The notes: generated by a model from the letters alone, not told the origin. DNA of 64,000 bases from Rhizophagus irregularis (GCF_026210795.1 NC_089458.1:2062001-2126000); one strand, 5' to 3'. Shown: positions 22,330-33,960, numbered from the stretch's first letter. Numbers and translations: made by a program.

Positions 22330-23950
22330 TGCTGTAGCTAACAAAAAACAGTAGTCTACACACACACATACCCCCATACTACAGCGCATTCGCGTTCCAT
22401 GAAATTAAAAAATAAATGCCTGATGTTGGTAACAAAACACTTTATTATTTATTCACTTGCACGTTCAAGAAGTTAACACAATATCAATTAATATGAGCAT
22501 TTTCAGAAAAAAAATTTCCGGAAGCGATTAGGCCATTTAATGCGAGTCCCAGCATCAAATTATTTCTTTGCTCTCTCAGATTTCAGATAAATTTCTATAG
22601 CAAATTTGTTTCTATTGCTAATATTTCTAACTATGAGATTCTCATCCCTATACTCTTTTTCTACACTAGATTTTCGAAATAAATGAATTTTTGTCTATCT
22701 ATATCTCTCCCAAACACACAGTTTATGTAAAATAATATTCCCCGAATAATATTCCCCGTAATGAAACTTCTCCGAAATTAAGTAATTTCGAATCTACGGC
22801 ATAAGTTCTGGAGATTAGCAACTGAGGTAAAAAAATTATTTCCGATTCACACTAACCATTACTATTAACAATTCCGCCTGAAATTTATTACTTAATGCAT
22901 TACAATAAAGGTAATTCTGTTTTTTTATTGCGCCAAATTCATTAGACACACTGCGCCAAATGAGCGTGATGTTAAGGCATGTGACGAGATTTATGTGAGT
23001 GATTTCACTGCGCCTATTATACGCGTGATGATGGTCAGTGATTTTCTCGGCGAAGATCAAAATGGCTGATATATAGTAAGAAATGTAATATGTCCGTTTT
23101 ATTTTGGGACATCTATAGAGGAGGAAAAATAGATTAACATCGTGATGACATGTTTCAAGAAGCTAACCGCCAACCTACCTTATTATAACTTGGCGGAATA
23201 TGCGAGTTCGTTTGATTGTTGATTTTGATGATGTTAATAATGGTAAGTTTTATTTTTCGTTTGATTTTTGCTTTAGTTGCGCAAGACAGATAAAAGAGTT
23301 CATTAACCAGGACATCACCTTTTTATATGATTCGCAGGATCGATTTTTGAATAGGCTTTTGGAGCAAATTACGTTAATGTGATAGGGACCATGAACAATA
23401 TAAAATTATGTAAAATATTGTGCAAAACTTAAGAATATTGTATATATTTATATATTAAAAATAATATAAATTTACACTTTTAATTATAAAATATTTTATT
23501 TCAAAATACACAAAATTACACTTTTAATCACTAAATATTTCATTTTAAAATACGTAAAATTACACTTTCAATTATAAATATTTTTATTTAAAAATATATA
23601 AAATCGCAAATAATTTTATTTAAAAATACAAATTTAATTAGCACCACTATACATTTTTCTATATATTCTTATATAATAATTTTCTATTATACCTAATCTT
23701 TCTGCATACCATTCTATGATAATATAACAATAATGAAATAAGTTAAGAATTAAGCGCAAATTCAAAATACAATATTTATTAAAATATTAAATAAGATACC
23801 TGAAGTTGATTAAAATAGACTTCTTTTCTATTTTGATTCCACTTGAATTTTCATTCAGACCAACTTAACTTATAAATAGATAACTTACTGCTGAAAGTAT
23901 ACCGTTCTCAAATAATAAATCCCACTCATTAGATATCATTATTAGTTTAA
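22330..23950. other. No gene recognised
   Basis: Only short unremarkable frames occur here, for example 23200-23382 (60 codons on the plus strand), with no family resemblance. The AT content rises after 23400, with long A/T-only stretches. Confidence 0.5.
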
Positions 23951-24904
23951 TTTTTGAAATTTTGTCAATATACGCAAGGAAGCCTTTTTAACTTGTTCTT
24001 TTGTTGGATATTTGTATAGTCTTCAGTAATATATGAAATATAAACCTAACAAATAAAATGTTTATTAATGAGAAAACGTATATGCATTATGATAATCATT
24101 TAGTATTACTTACATCAATCCAACCGTGCCCTTTTTTGTTTGATGATACTGCTTTTAAACTTTTATCACTTGACCAAATAGCATCTTTAATTTCACTTAA
24201 TTCTTTTTGGAAAGTTTTGTTATCATTTTCTAATCCCGTTACCTTGGTTGATAGAAATTTAAGGTCTTTTTGGTTCTGCATCACAACTTCAAGGATTTTC
24301 ATTAATATGCGAGAATCTGATGCTAAAAAAATTAATTTCTAATATAATACATATACACAAATATAAAAAAAATAAAGAGTTGTAAATAAAAATACTTGTA
24401 TTTGTGTGTAATAAGGTTGAATCCTTTTCATTTGCAGAAACTTGAGAAGATTTGTTGGAATCATCAGTTTGGTTACCATCATTCTCTTCAAACTTATCAT
24501 TAGAACATAATGAATTAAAGTTTTTTTAGTAGTATTTTTACATTGAATTGATGAAAAAAGTAACTTAGGAAAAGAAGTTGATTTTGGAGTGAAAATTAAT
24601 GTATTTTTTTGTAAAGTAGGAGTAGAAAGTGACAAATGAAAAGGTCCAGTATTATTTCGCTCTAATAATGGTAATCATGATGATTTTTCTTTTTGGTTTT
24701 CTCATCCTTACTACTATCATCTGAACTTGATGCTATTGACCTTTTATGTTTATCATTCAAAGTCTCATCATTTATTGTTTTATCCACTACCTCTATTAAA
24801 TCAGGATTTTTACTTTGACTATGACTTTTACACTGAATTTTACTGAAATTTTTATTTCAACTTTGGCCTCTAACTCTGCCTCGACCTTGATTTCGACTAG
24901 CCAT
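23930..24904 (-). pseudogene. Coiled-coil gene remnant of a Rhizophagus family
   Basis: It starts at ATG 24904 with an Arg/Gly-rich N-terminus (MASRNQGRGRVRGQS), then an in-frame TGA. The frame goes on through a Lys/Ser-rich stretch (SIASSSDDSSKDEKTKKK). A second part near 24630 reads NNTGPFHLSLSTPTLQKNT. A coiled-coil block lies at 24302-24096 (ILEVVMQNQKDLKFLSTKVT and KELSEIKDAIWSSDKSLKA). After an in-phase GTAAGT..TTAG intron, about 24114-24047, the protein continues in a shifted frame as YPTKEQVKKASLRILTKFQK to about 23960. Stops and shifts show it is inactive. I remember similar proteins in Rhizophagus but know no function. Confidence 0.5.
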
Positions 24905-25330
24905 GTAAAAATTTATTATATATTATGATATATAAATTAAAGAGATTATATTGAAGAATATTAATATATATACAAGCAGTAAAACTTTTATGAAGTAAAA
25001 AAAAAAGAAAAATATAAACGCAATCAGTTAATAATGGTCATATTTAAACTTTTAGTCTATAAAGTTACACTAAAGTCTAAATTAAGCTTTAAAAGTTTAA
25101 TAACTGCCGGATAATTTAGTGTGTTGCAGATCATCCATTAAATTATTCGGCAGATTATTGAATATTTTACGTCATTAATATCTACATCATTATCTAAACA
25201 GTACGTCTTACTTTATAATATGCTACCATACTAAAAAATATAAAGAATAAAAATAAAAATTATATATACATGGATGTAAAAAATAAGTAAAAATTCTATA
25301 ACTAATTTAGTTGGATCTAATTTTATCAAC
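24905..25330. other. No gene recognised
   Basis: AT-rich sequence without a recognisable frame. AAATTATTCGGCAGAT-like and CTGCCGGATAATTT-like words near 25106-25156 form an inverted pair. Confidence 0.4.
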
Positions 25331-25766
25331 AATGTTATAAATTTCCTACTTATTACTACGCCTTCTTAACATGAATTACATATCCTACAAAAATTTCTTT
25401 TGACTTCGCATGTCCTTCAGGTACCTGGACTTGAATTCAACCTTTCTTGTTATTGGTTTTACCATCATCTGCCTGCTTCAATCTTCTCTCGAAGGTTTTA
25501 GTTCATTCAAAAGTCTAACAACCTGAAAAAATATTAAGAAATAGTTCCCTTCTCTTTAATTTACATTCAAAGTCCAGTTCATCTTAGCCTAAAGAAAAAA
25601 AAAGAAAAGAAAAGTTAGTATGTTTCTTTATAGATTAAAATATGTAACAGTCAGTAACACATCTTTACCTGAAAATAAAATACTGCACACTCCATTTCAA
25701 GAGAAAGCCAGAAATCTAAAAAATGCAAGAAGAATGCCGTTAGTTGTTATTTCATAATGCCATTAC
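25330..25766 (-). repeat. Minus-strand microexon/intron-like array, segment 1
   Basis: Read on the minus strand, T-runs ending in TTTAG or TTTCAG (for example near 25590 and 25523) precede exon-like blocks, and ACTAAC branch-like motifs lie upstream of the T-runs. The same array continues at 33606-33720, 46941-47235, 48422-48474 and after 49050, with large elements inserted between. The last 8 bases here, GCCATTAC, are the target duplication of the hAT element. Confidence 0.5.
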
Positions 25767-25789
25767 TAAAGATGGGTCCTCAATTGATT

Positions 25790-26020
25790 TCCAAAATCCA
25801 CAATATTGCGGGTTTTGAAAATCAATTGCGCTTAGTAATTCGCAAACCTGCAAATAATTTATAGTACCGCAAATAACCTGCAAACTCACAAACCCGCAAA
25901 TAATCTGCAAACCTGCAAATAATTTATAGTATCGCAAATAACCTGCAAACCCGCAAATAATCTGCAAATCCGTATAGTATCGCAAATAATTCACAAATCC
26001 GCAAATAATTTACATTATCG
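25790..26020. repeat. hAT left subterminal repeats
   Basis: Runs of GCAAATAATCTGCAAACC-like words about 20 bp apart. The inverted counterpart (GCGGATTATTTGCGGATT) is at 33460-33600. They are probably transposase-binding sites, by analogy with other hAT and CACTA elements. Confidence 0.65.
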
Positions 26021-26036
26021 CAAATTTAAATCAAGT

Positions 26037-26400
26037 ACAAAATTGTCCACTTTTAAGATATAAATAAATTTGGTTATATTTAATTGCGAAGATTAAATTA
26101 ATACGATTCATGAGTTTACAAAATGGACAAAATTGTCCACTTTTTAGTATATAAATAAATTTCGTTATATTTAATTGCGAAGATTAAATTAACATAATTC
26201 ATGAACTTTACAAAATTGATAAAATTGTCCACTTTTTAAGATATAAATAAATTTCGTTATATTTAATTGCAAAGATTAAATTAACATAATTCATGAGTTT
26301 ACAAAATGGACAAAATTGTCCACTTTTTAGTATATAAATAAATTTGGTTATATTTAAATTAACATGATTCAAAATGGACAAAATTGTCCACTTTTTATTA
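26037..26400. repeat. GGACAAAATTGTCC cluster A (about 91-bp units)
   Basis: Five copies of the near-palindrome (G)GACAAAATTGTCCAC are centred near 26043, 26133, 26225, 26316 and 26384. Each is followed by a T-run and a GATATAAATAAATTT-like segment. Cluster B at 30010-30316 is the inverted counterpart on the other side of the transposase gene. Confidence 0.7.
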
Positions 26401-27483
26401 TTTATCGAGTAGAGGATCATCATTATTTTTATTTTATTAGTAATTACAAAATAAAATTGTTTTTATTACAATTTATTATTACTAAACAATCTCTTCTGGA
26501 TTCCAGTCGTCGTCATTTTCACTATCATATTTATTATTAAACATGAATGGAATCTCGGAAGATTCAATATACACCCACGGTCCCAAATCTATCACTTGTT
26601 TGATATTTAACATCTCGTCAACACTTTCTTTTTGTATATTGGGTGGCTCTTCATATTCCTCCTCTTCATCTTCATTCTCATTTAATATGTCTCCCTCTTC
26701 AAATAAATTATCTATCATTTTTTGAACATCGTCATTTGATATGCTATTTCCAATGTGATTCAAGGATCTTTTACTATTTGCAAGTGAATAAATATTATGA
26801 GTATAAATTTTGGACATACATTCGATGGTTTGCACATTTAAATTTGTTCTCCTTTTACCAAACATCCATCCAAGGGCTGAAAAAAGGCATTCGCAGCTGG
26901 CTGAATGTGGCGTTATTGAAAAAACAATTTTTGCAAGACGAGATAATGAGCTGCGCCCATCAATTATTAAGTTTCACCACTGAAAAGGCCCATCATTATT
27001 TGAATATGGTGCGCTATAAGGGTTATCTTGGTCCAAATACTTGCGAAGCTGTGCCTTAAGTTCTAAACCAGAAGTTTTCTTATGACCCAAATTCTTCCAA
27101 ATATTAAGCGCAGTTTTTTGAATATGTTCAAATTGAGTATTGTGAATACCCGCTCCTACAATATTTATAAAGAATAAATTATTTATCTTATTTAATTATT
27201 TTTTCTTATATTAGTAATACCTTTATATTGCGGATGGAGAAAGAAAGCCAATAAGTAAATATCTTTGTCAAATTCTTTGTATCTATTAAAGAAATTTGAT
27301 TACTTACTTCAGTTATTTAGTTTTTATTAAACTAAAATTATTTTGAATATTACCACTCATTAAAGGCTTTAATACAAGAATTCTTTAATGAGCGGTAATC
27401 ATTCATTGGCATTTGTTTAAAAAAGGTTGCAATTCTAAGGAGATAAAGGTAACAATCTGCCAATGTAGTATACGTTCTTTCAA

Positions 27484-28089
27484 TGAGCTTGGTATGTGGG
27501 ATATTGGACGCTTATATAATTTTACATTTTTAATAAAAAATCAAGTTAGTTGTCAGTTAATAGAATTATTAAGGTGCTATAAAATAACTGAAGAAAAATT
27601 GTTGTATAAGGTACTGAAACAAATAACTGGGAGAGTTTTATTAGAATTCAAAGTGCTTATTTGGGAACCAAGGAATGAGTTACAAATAAAGGAAGAAAAG
27701 CGGTGTGGTATTAGCGTTAAAGATAAAAAAGCTAAGTCACATAGTAAACGCACTGAAGTGGGTGTTAAAAATGTTGGCTGTAATATGTTAAAAAGTAATT
27801 GGAATAAATGGAATGATTTGGCATTCCATCGTGGTGGTCATTGGGCAAATTTTTAGGTAGATCATGACAGTCACCTTTGAATTTGTGGTCGCATCATGGT
27901 TTTTAACAACGATGTGATCGTTTAGGTGACAGGTCGACTTGTTCTTTATGAAAAGTAGTCTTGTTTCATAATGCTTAATTCTTATATGTATTTGTTTATC
28001 TTATATTTTGTAAGTTTATATATGTAAGTAAGCGTGATTATAATAAGACATGATCGCATCTATAATAAAGTTTTAAAAAAAAAAAAAAA
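27484..28089 (+). mobile_element. Retroposed fragment with poly(A), probably a 5'-truncated LINE
   Basis: A direct repeat of 18 bp, TAGTATACGTTCTTTCAA, occurs at 27466-27483 and 28090-28107. The inserted 606 bp carry an open frame ending at 27856 (NWNKWNDLAFHRGGHWANF), a 3' tail, the signal AATAAA at 28064-28069, and 15 A at 28075-28089. This is the signature of target-primed reverse transcription. The last protein motif looks like the C-terminus of Rhizophagus non-LTR elements as I remember them; that identity is moderate. The insertion lies between the codons for LERTYTTLADC of the hAT transposase. Confidence 0.8.
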
Positions 28090-29125
28090 TAGTATACGTT
28101 CTTTCAAGCATAAGAATTGCTTCTTTTATCGGTTTAAAAATATCCGATATTACGTGAACATCATCAAAAAACCCTTGTTTTTTCAAAATAGTTTTAATAG
28201 CTTGATTTGAAATTTCGTGTTCGTGATTTTCCAGAACCTAATTTAAATAAAATTAAATTTTTTTTTTTTAAAAAAAAAATAATTCATCTTATTAACATAC
28301 GTGCTGTAAAGCATCTTTTAATCTCCACACAGAATGTACATATTCATAGACAGTCGTCCATCTTGTTTCTACGTAAGTCTTCAGCCCTCCGCCTTCAATA
28401 TTTTTACTTTTGATTGCTTCATTGAGCCATGATGATCCAAGGGTAGAATTTTTAAAATATTTTGTGAGAATGTTTGCACATCTCACTATATATTTAACTT
28501 CATCTATTTTTACAATAGACGTGCTTATCAGGTTTACGCAATGCGCGATACATCGCACATTAATGATATTTGGGTAATTGTTAGCAATTATCTTACGTGC
28601 TGCTGCAACATTCAAGCCATTATCTGACACAATAGCAACAAACTTTTTGGCTTCCACTTTATTGATAACTTCCTCAATAACGTTAGATAAATACTCTCCT
28701 GTATGGCGAATATTTAAAAGATCCTCAAGACTTACTAAAAGATATTCTTTCCTTGACCCAGTCATTAACATGAATGCCTAAAGGCTATTCCCATGTAGAT
28801 CGGTCCAACCATCCATCGCTAATGAATATAAATACATATCAAAACTGTCAATATTTTACAAAAATTTCTTCATTTTAATTTAAATTAAAAATCTTACCAA
28901 TAGTAAAGTTATTGTCAGCACTTAATTCATTCATAATGCGTATATTTACGCGAGATGTTTCAGATTCTAATAAAGTACCACTCAAAACTTGCCTTGAGGG
29001 AGGATCATATCCTGGTTGTAAAGTTTTGATCAAATCGATAAACTAAGGATTTTCAATTATGCTAAAAGGAATATTGCACATTACGAATGCTTTCGTTATT
29101 GAACGATATATTTCATCACTATATC

Positions 29126-29354
29126 AGGAGTTCAGGACCCCAAAAAATACATAAAAAGGTCACATTTGAGTTTGCTTAAAAAGAACCTAAATTTTCATGA
29201 AAATCTTGCCTTTTTTAGATAGTGCTGGCCTAAATTTTATTGTCCGTTTTGATACTGGCCAGCATTATCATAATTCTGGCCCTGAAAAGTTGCTTATTTT
29301 AGGCCAAAATCTTGCCGATCATTTATGACTTCCATATGTATTTTTCGGGGTCCT
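29126..29354. mobile_element. 229-bp TIR element inside the hAT transposase gene
   Basis: It is flanked by the 8-bp direct repeat ACTATATC (29118-29125 and 29355-29362). Inverted ends read AGGACCCCAAAAAATACATA (left, from 29134) and AGGACCCCGAAAAATACATA (right, reverse complement). The left end has 8 extra bases, AGGAGTTC. The interior has an inverted pair around CTGGCC/GGCCAG. Removing it restores the transposase reading frame (KGYSDEIYRSI). Confidence 0.75.
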
Positions 29355-30009
29355 ACTATATCCTTTTTCTAACTCTTTATTCTTGTAAAAAGATCGGATG
29401 GATGTTTGGCCATCATTGAGCCTTTGTTTTTTAGTTGTTAATTCTGAGTCGCTTTCATCATCATCTTCGTTCTCTGCTATTTCATTACCTACAATTTTTG
29501 CGAACTGTAATGACACTTCTTGCGGATATTTTCGGCAATGATTTGCTAAGTGCTCATGTAAAACGTGAGGTTTCCCATCCTTCCAATAAAAGTTACAATA
29601 GCTACATGTTGCAGTGTAGTGTCCTCTTGTCTTCTGTACTCCTTTTATCATATGTCCATTCCACACCTCCGTAAAATGACGTTCTTTTCTTGGATTTTCT
29701 GAAGGTTCTGAACTTGTCATTTATCAAAGAAAAATTAGGAACCTAAAATATTAAAATAAATGACTAACGAAAAATGAAATGATGAAAATAAGCGTGAAAT
29801 ATTTCGTCAACAATAATTCAGTTTTAAATTTAGGAGTATTCAGGGATGTTGAGTCACGTACTTACATAGTTACATTTTGAGAATATTAATGAATTTTGGT
29901 TAACCAGAAAAAGTAAGTTAAAGTATTTTCAAAAAAAAAAAAATAGATAAAGTTTGAACTTTGAAAATACGTACGTTTTATACTAAATATTATAAAGTCG
30001 ATCTATCTT

Positions 30010-30316
30010 TTTGGACAATTTTGTCCACTTATTTATCTCAACTCGCATAAATATCAATTTTATCCAACTTATTTATCCCAACTCGCGTAATATATCTTTT
30101 TGGACAATTTTGTCCACTTATTTCGTAATATATCTTTTTGGACAATTTTATCTACTTATTTCGTAATATACCTTTTTGGACAATTTTGTCCACTTATCAA
30201 CTCGCGTAATATATCTTTTTATTTTTTAGAATTAAATCATTTGTTATATCTTATATGCTGCGTACAATTATTTATCCCAACTTACGTAATATATCTTTTG
30301 GACAATTTTGTCCACT
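30010..30316. repeat. GGACAATTTTGTCC cluster B
   Basis: Copies at about 30013, 30102, 30140, 30178 and 30299 of the inverse of cluster A, separated by AACTCGCGTAATATATC-like words. It lies just upstream of the transposase start, a position that would suit regulation by the transposase. Confidence 0.65.
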
Positions 30317-30492
30317 TTACATAATATTAAAAAAGAATTATAAATCCCAAAATAAAACTTTTTAATTGTAATAAAAATTTTGCAATTTGCATTTCATAAT
30401 CTACTGCGTATACCTAATTTTACGTTCTGCAATTTAATCTAAATAATAAAAATAATAATCTGTATTATAATTAATAAAAACAATAATCTGTA

Positions 30493-32974
30493 TTATGCCC
30501 ATTCGATATACTCACTTCCTTTAAACTTCTCCCTTAAATCTCTGAATTCTTCGCTTAAACTCAATTTAAATACAACATCACTTTTTCTTTCTAGTATGGT
30601 GAAATCTTGATTCAACATAATTTCAGAAATACGTTCATCTGGTTGGCTTAAAGTAATTGATTGATGAGTGGGAATTTGAGACAAAAATATATCATAATAT
30701 TTTTGCTTTACAAAAAAATCATACTTGCGACAACCTGCTTGCGCAAACTGCGCAGGTGTTATTCCATCATTAAATAACTTGCACAATATGTCGCATCCCA
30801 ACCTATTTCTTTGTTCGGCTTTTTGATCGATATTAAGCTTACTTCGCATAAAAGAGATCACCCAGGATTTTGTATTTTTAATTTCTAATCTTTCAGCAAG
30901 CATTGAAAGATCATTATAAATTTGAACTAATGATGCTAAATGTAGCAAATTGAAAGATTCTGCCGCTATCACAAGGCTTTCACAACATAACTCCAGTTTT
31001 TTCCATTGATTAATTCTGTCCATAGCGGACTTTTCGTCGACAACTGTAATTTTTTCAGCCATTGACAATTCAGCCAAGGCGTTGAATATCTTGAAGTTTT
31101 TGATAGTTCTAAGGTAACGAGTTACTCATCATTTGATGCTAACAAAATATCACGTAGTTTCTTTCTCTTTTTAAACAAAAGCATTTGGGCAGAATTCAAC
31201 TTTTCTTTCATAATAGTTTTATCATCATGGTCACTTTCATCAACATCCTCATCCAAGGAAATTTCAACACAGTTAAGTTTACGTTTTTTTACTAATGATG
31301 TTGATGTAGATACTAGTTCTTGAGATTCTTCTGACACTTCTAAAACTAATGCTTGTGATTCCACCGGCATTTTCATTTTTGAAGTTTGTATTTCTACTAC
31401 TACAAACACTTCTGCACCGTGTACTTTTTCTGCTAATTTTAATGTGGGTGATCTTACTGGTGCCTTTGTTGTCGGTGCTTCTACTGATACTTTTTCTGGT
31501 ACTGCTACCGGCAGAGCTTGTATAGATGAATTCAATTTGGTACTTTCATTATCAGCGCTTTTATTAGCCATCGGTAACGCTTGTGAAGGTGAATTCAATT
31601 CATTATTTTCATTAGCTACTGGAGGCGTATTCAGTTCATCACTTTTATTAGCTACAGGTAACGCTTGTGGAGGAGAATTTGATTCGGCACTTTTATTAGC
31701 TACCGGTAGCGATTGCGAAAGTGAATTCAATTTGGCACTTTCATTAGTTACTTGTGGCGCTTGCGTAGAGGTGAATTCAATTCAGTACTTTTATGGTAGC
31801 TTCGATTCTCCTATTATAGAGTCTGAATTTGAAATATCAGCAGTCTGAGAATTATTATTACCTATAAAATTAAGATGTAAATTATTATAAAGTTTTGTAA
31901 TCAAAAATAATTCTATGATTGACAAATATGACTTACAGAAATTATTAATTTTTGTCATCCAGTTATCAATATAATAAAAATAATCTTTCATCGCATTCCA
32001 GCTGCGATAAGCTGGTAATGTCATGCTGGTCCACGTAATATCTGAAATAGTATATTATTTTTTATGTGATTTTGGTTACCAAATTTTTCAATACATCGCA
32101 GATTTAAATTTGCCCAAATATTTTCTGCTGTATCAAAAGTTGTGAGATTGTTCATTGCCAAATCACAGTTTATAATGCAGGCAAGTTCTGAGTTATTAGA
32201 CTCGCGATATAATGATGAGTGAGAAGTTGATGTTGAAGATTCAAAGGGGGCATGTTCGGGTATTGAATAATTTAACAATTGTTTTAAGGATTCATCAATA
32301 TTAGAATCAGTATTAGCTGTACCAGCTGTGTCACTTGAACGCGTATTTTCTGCCATTACTGGAGTAGAGTACTTTTGCAATTTGTTTTATTATTAGAAAT
32401 TAATAAAGAAAAGGTAAGATATAAATTTTATAAATTAAAAATTAATATCATTTTTATACTTTACCTCTAAGCTAACATTATGATTCAAAACTAATTCATA
32501 TTTACTTTTATATAATTCATATAGAGACTTGTAATGCTTAAGTTCAGCCAGATTATCCTGAAAAAACAAAAATAAAATTAAAATTAAAATTACAGTTGTC
32601 CAGAGATGAAAAAAAAAGTGAAAAAAAAGTGGACAAAGTTGTCTACGAAAAAAAAAAGTGGACAAAACACGGAAAAAAAAAGTGAACAAAGTTGTCCGTA
32701 CAAAAAAAAAAAGCTGAAGTAAAAATGGACAAAGTTGTCCAGTACGAAAAAAAAAGGACAAAGTCAAAAAAAAAAGTGGACAAAGTTGTCCAAAACTGAA
32801 AAATGGACAGAAACAAAATAAAGGGGAAGGGAACAAAATTATCATATACCTTATCGATAAATGTAAAATTTGACAACGATTCCTCCAGATCAAAATATAT
32901 ACAACCTTCTTTTTTTTATATAACATTCTTACTCTATCTTGCTCAAAAGTACACGAATCAATTTTTTTATCCAT
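30493..32974 (-). pseudogene. Second gene of the hAT element, function unknown
   Basis: Minus-strand exons: exon 1 32974-32933 (MDKKIDSCTFEQDR), exon 2 32557-32465 (coiled-coil-like, DNLAELKHYKSLYELYKSKY), exon 3 32371-32080 (PVMAENTRSSDTAGTANTD), exon 4 32041-31937 and exon 5 from 31861. The exon 3-4 intron would be only 38 nt but is in phase. Exon 5 leads, with two shifts near 31790-31750, into Ala/Pro/Ser-rich repeats (units like ALPVANKSAELNSP, 31730-31500). A basic segment follows (KERKK-type), then a one-base shift near 31125, then the C-terminal domain (31115-30493; [20 protein letters not shown] ... [16 protein letters not shown]). I recall close relatives in Rhizophagus but know no function. 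Its place inside the hAT element, co-oriented with the transposase, suggests an accessory transposition protein or a captured gene. Confidence 0.6.
32590..32815. repeat. GGACAAAGTTGTCC cluster C, inside intron 1 of the second hAT gene
   Basis: Five or six copies of GTGGACAAAGTTGTCC, some degenerate, separated by A-runs, fill the intron between 32932 and 32558. The word differs from clusters A and B by one or two bases in the middle. Confidence 0.65.
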
Positions 32975-33459
32975 CTTTGTCCAAACAAGAGAAAGTGCTG
33001 TTGAAATTAAGCTTTAGTAAGATAGGTAAATAAACTTTTTTACGAATTTTTGAATTGAGAACTGAACAGGGTGTTTTTGACATTTCTAATATATTTATTC
33101 AATATTTTAAAAGCTGATACTTTATTTTTTATTTTTAAAATGAAGAGGGAAGAAAGCAATTGGAGTACTAAAAACTGTAAAAACTGATATTTATTTAATT
33201 GATCAAATAATAGCGATTGTTTTGATACGTAATTGTATATTGTGATACGTTTGATAGAATGAGTTTTGATACAATGATATATATAATTGTTAAAATAATG
33301 TATTGATTATGGCTGAATAATCTGATATATTATTATTATTTTAATTGGATTTTGGAAATAATATTCCCGTATTCTGGCGAGAACATTTTTTTTCGCTTCA
33401 GTGGGAATATTTTACAAAAAAAATGATCATGTGAAAATGATCTACAGTCAATCATAATT

Positions 33460-33600
33460 TTTGAGATTATTTGCAGATTTGCGGATTATTTGCGGATTAT
33501 TTGCGATTGCGGATTTGTGAATAATTATTCTTCAAAATCTGCAATGTTCCGCAATATCGCAAATCGCAATTAATCCGCAATTAGGGTATTGCTGACACAT
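33460..33600. repeat. hAT right subterminal repeats
   Basis: GCGGATTATTTGCGGATTAT words and TCTGCAATGTTCCGCAATAT words, inverted relative to 25790-26020, next to the right hAT end. Confidence 0.65.
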
Positions 33601-33605
33601 CTTTA

Positions 33606-33720
33606 GCCATTACACAACTATCCATCCAAACAATACTTACCATATTCCACTTCAAGAGAATGCTAAAAATCTAAAAAATAAAAGAAAATAGCATTATTAT
33701 TGTTTCATAACACCATTACA
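33606..33720 (-). repeat. Minus-strand microexon/intron-like array, segment 2
   Basis: This is the stretch between the hAT and CACTA elements. On the minus strand TTTTATTTTTTAG precedes a 30-nt exon-like block at 33670-33641 (ATTTTTAGCATTCTC... ending GAATATG), followed by donor GTAAGTATTG. It is closely related to the sequences at 25640-25766 and 46941-47060. Confidence 0.55.
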
Positions 33721-33739
33721 CACAGGTCAAAAAACGATC

Positions 33740-33960
33740 TATCTCACACATATCGGGTACCTATATATCGGTGACTAATTAGGTACATATCGGGCATTTT
33801 TACATATTAACAATATATCGGGTACCCGATTTGTCACATAATGCGCAAATTTCAAATATGGTTAAAAAAATGTAAATTACCAAGTGTCCGATATCCAAAC
33901 TATTAGTCACCGATCCGTTATCTAATATATATCGGTCACCGATATTTGTACGATCTTTAA
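33740..33960. repeat. CACTA left subterminal repeats
   Basis: Several ATATCGGGTACC, CCGATAT and ATCGGTCACCGAT words, many palindromic. The same vocabulary occurs at the other end of the element. Confidence 0.65.

Larger units (their letters stand above)
26482..29720 (-). pseudogene. hAT transposase (BED finger, DUF659, hAT C-terminal), broken
   Basis: The start is at 29720. A BED-type finger lies in the first 65 residues (CSYCNFYWKDGKPHVLHEHL then NHC). The frame is interrupted by a small element at 29354-29126 and resumes cleanly (EIYRSITKAFVMCNIPFS). A stop (TAG) follows near 29045. The DUF659/RNase-H-like part is at 28840-28301 (SDNGLNVAAARKII, RCIAHCVNLIST), with a TAG near 28780. An in-phase intron at 28300-28238 leads to VLENHEHEISNQAIKTILKK. 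A retroposed fragment sits at 27484-28089, after which the frame is again open. The hAT dimerisation region ends the protein (FSITPHSASCECLFSALGWM, near 26920-26870), with an acidic tail to the stop at 26482. The gene encodes the DNA-cutting enzyme of the element that contains it. The stops and insertions show it is inactive. Confidence 0.85.
25767..33605 (-). mobile_element. 7.84-kb hAT transposon with two genes
   Basis: It is flanked by the 8-bp direct repeat GCCATTAC (25759-25766 and 33606-33613). The left end begins TAAAGATGGGTCCTCAAT and the right end, reverse-complemented, TAAAGATGTGTCAGCAAT. TAAAG fits the hAT end consensus YARNG, and 8 bp is the hAT duplication length. The interior has matching GCAAATAATTTGC-type subterminal repeats at both ends, a hAT transposase gene and a second gene, both on the minus strand. 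After removal, the flanks join to ...CATAATGCCATTACACAACTAT, matching the related array unit CATAACACCATTACACAC near 33708. Two smaller insertions lie inside the transposase gene. Confidence 0.85.

Noticed and set aside
32435-32974. 179-codon minus-strand frame rich in Phe and Leu
   Set aside because: It reads through intron 1, which is full of GTGGACAAAGTTGTCC repeats; the real coding parts are the short exons at its two ends.
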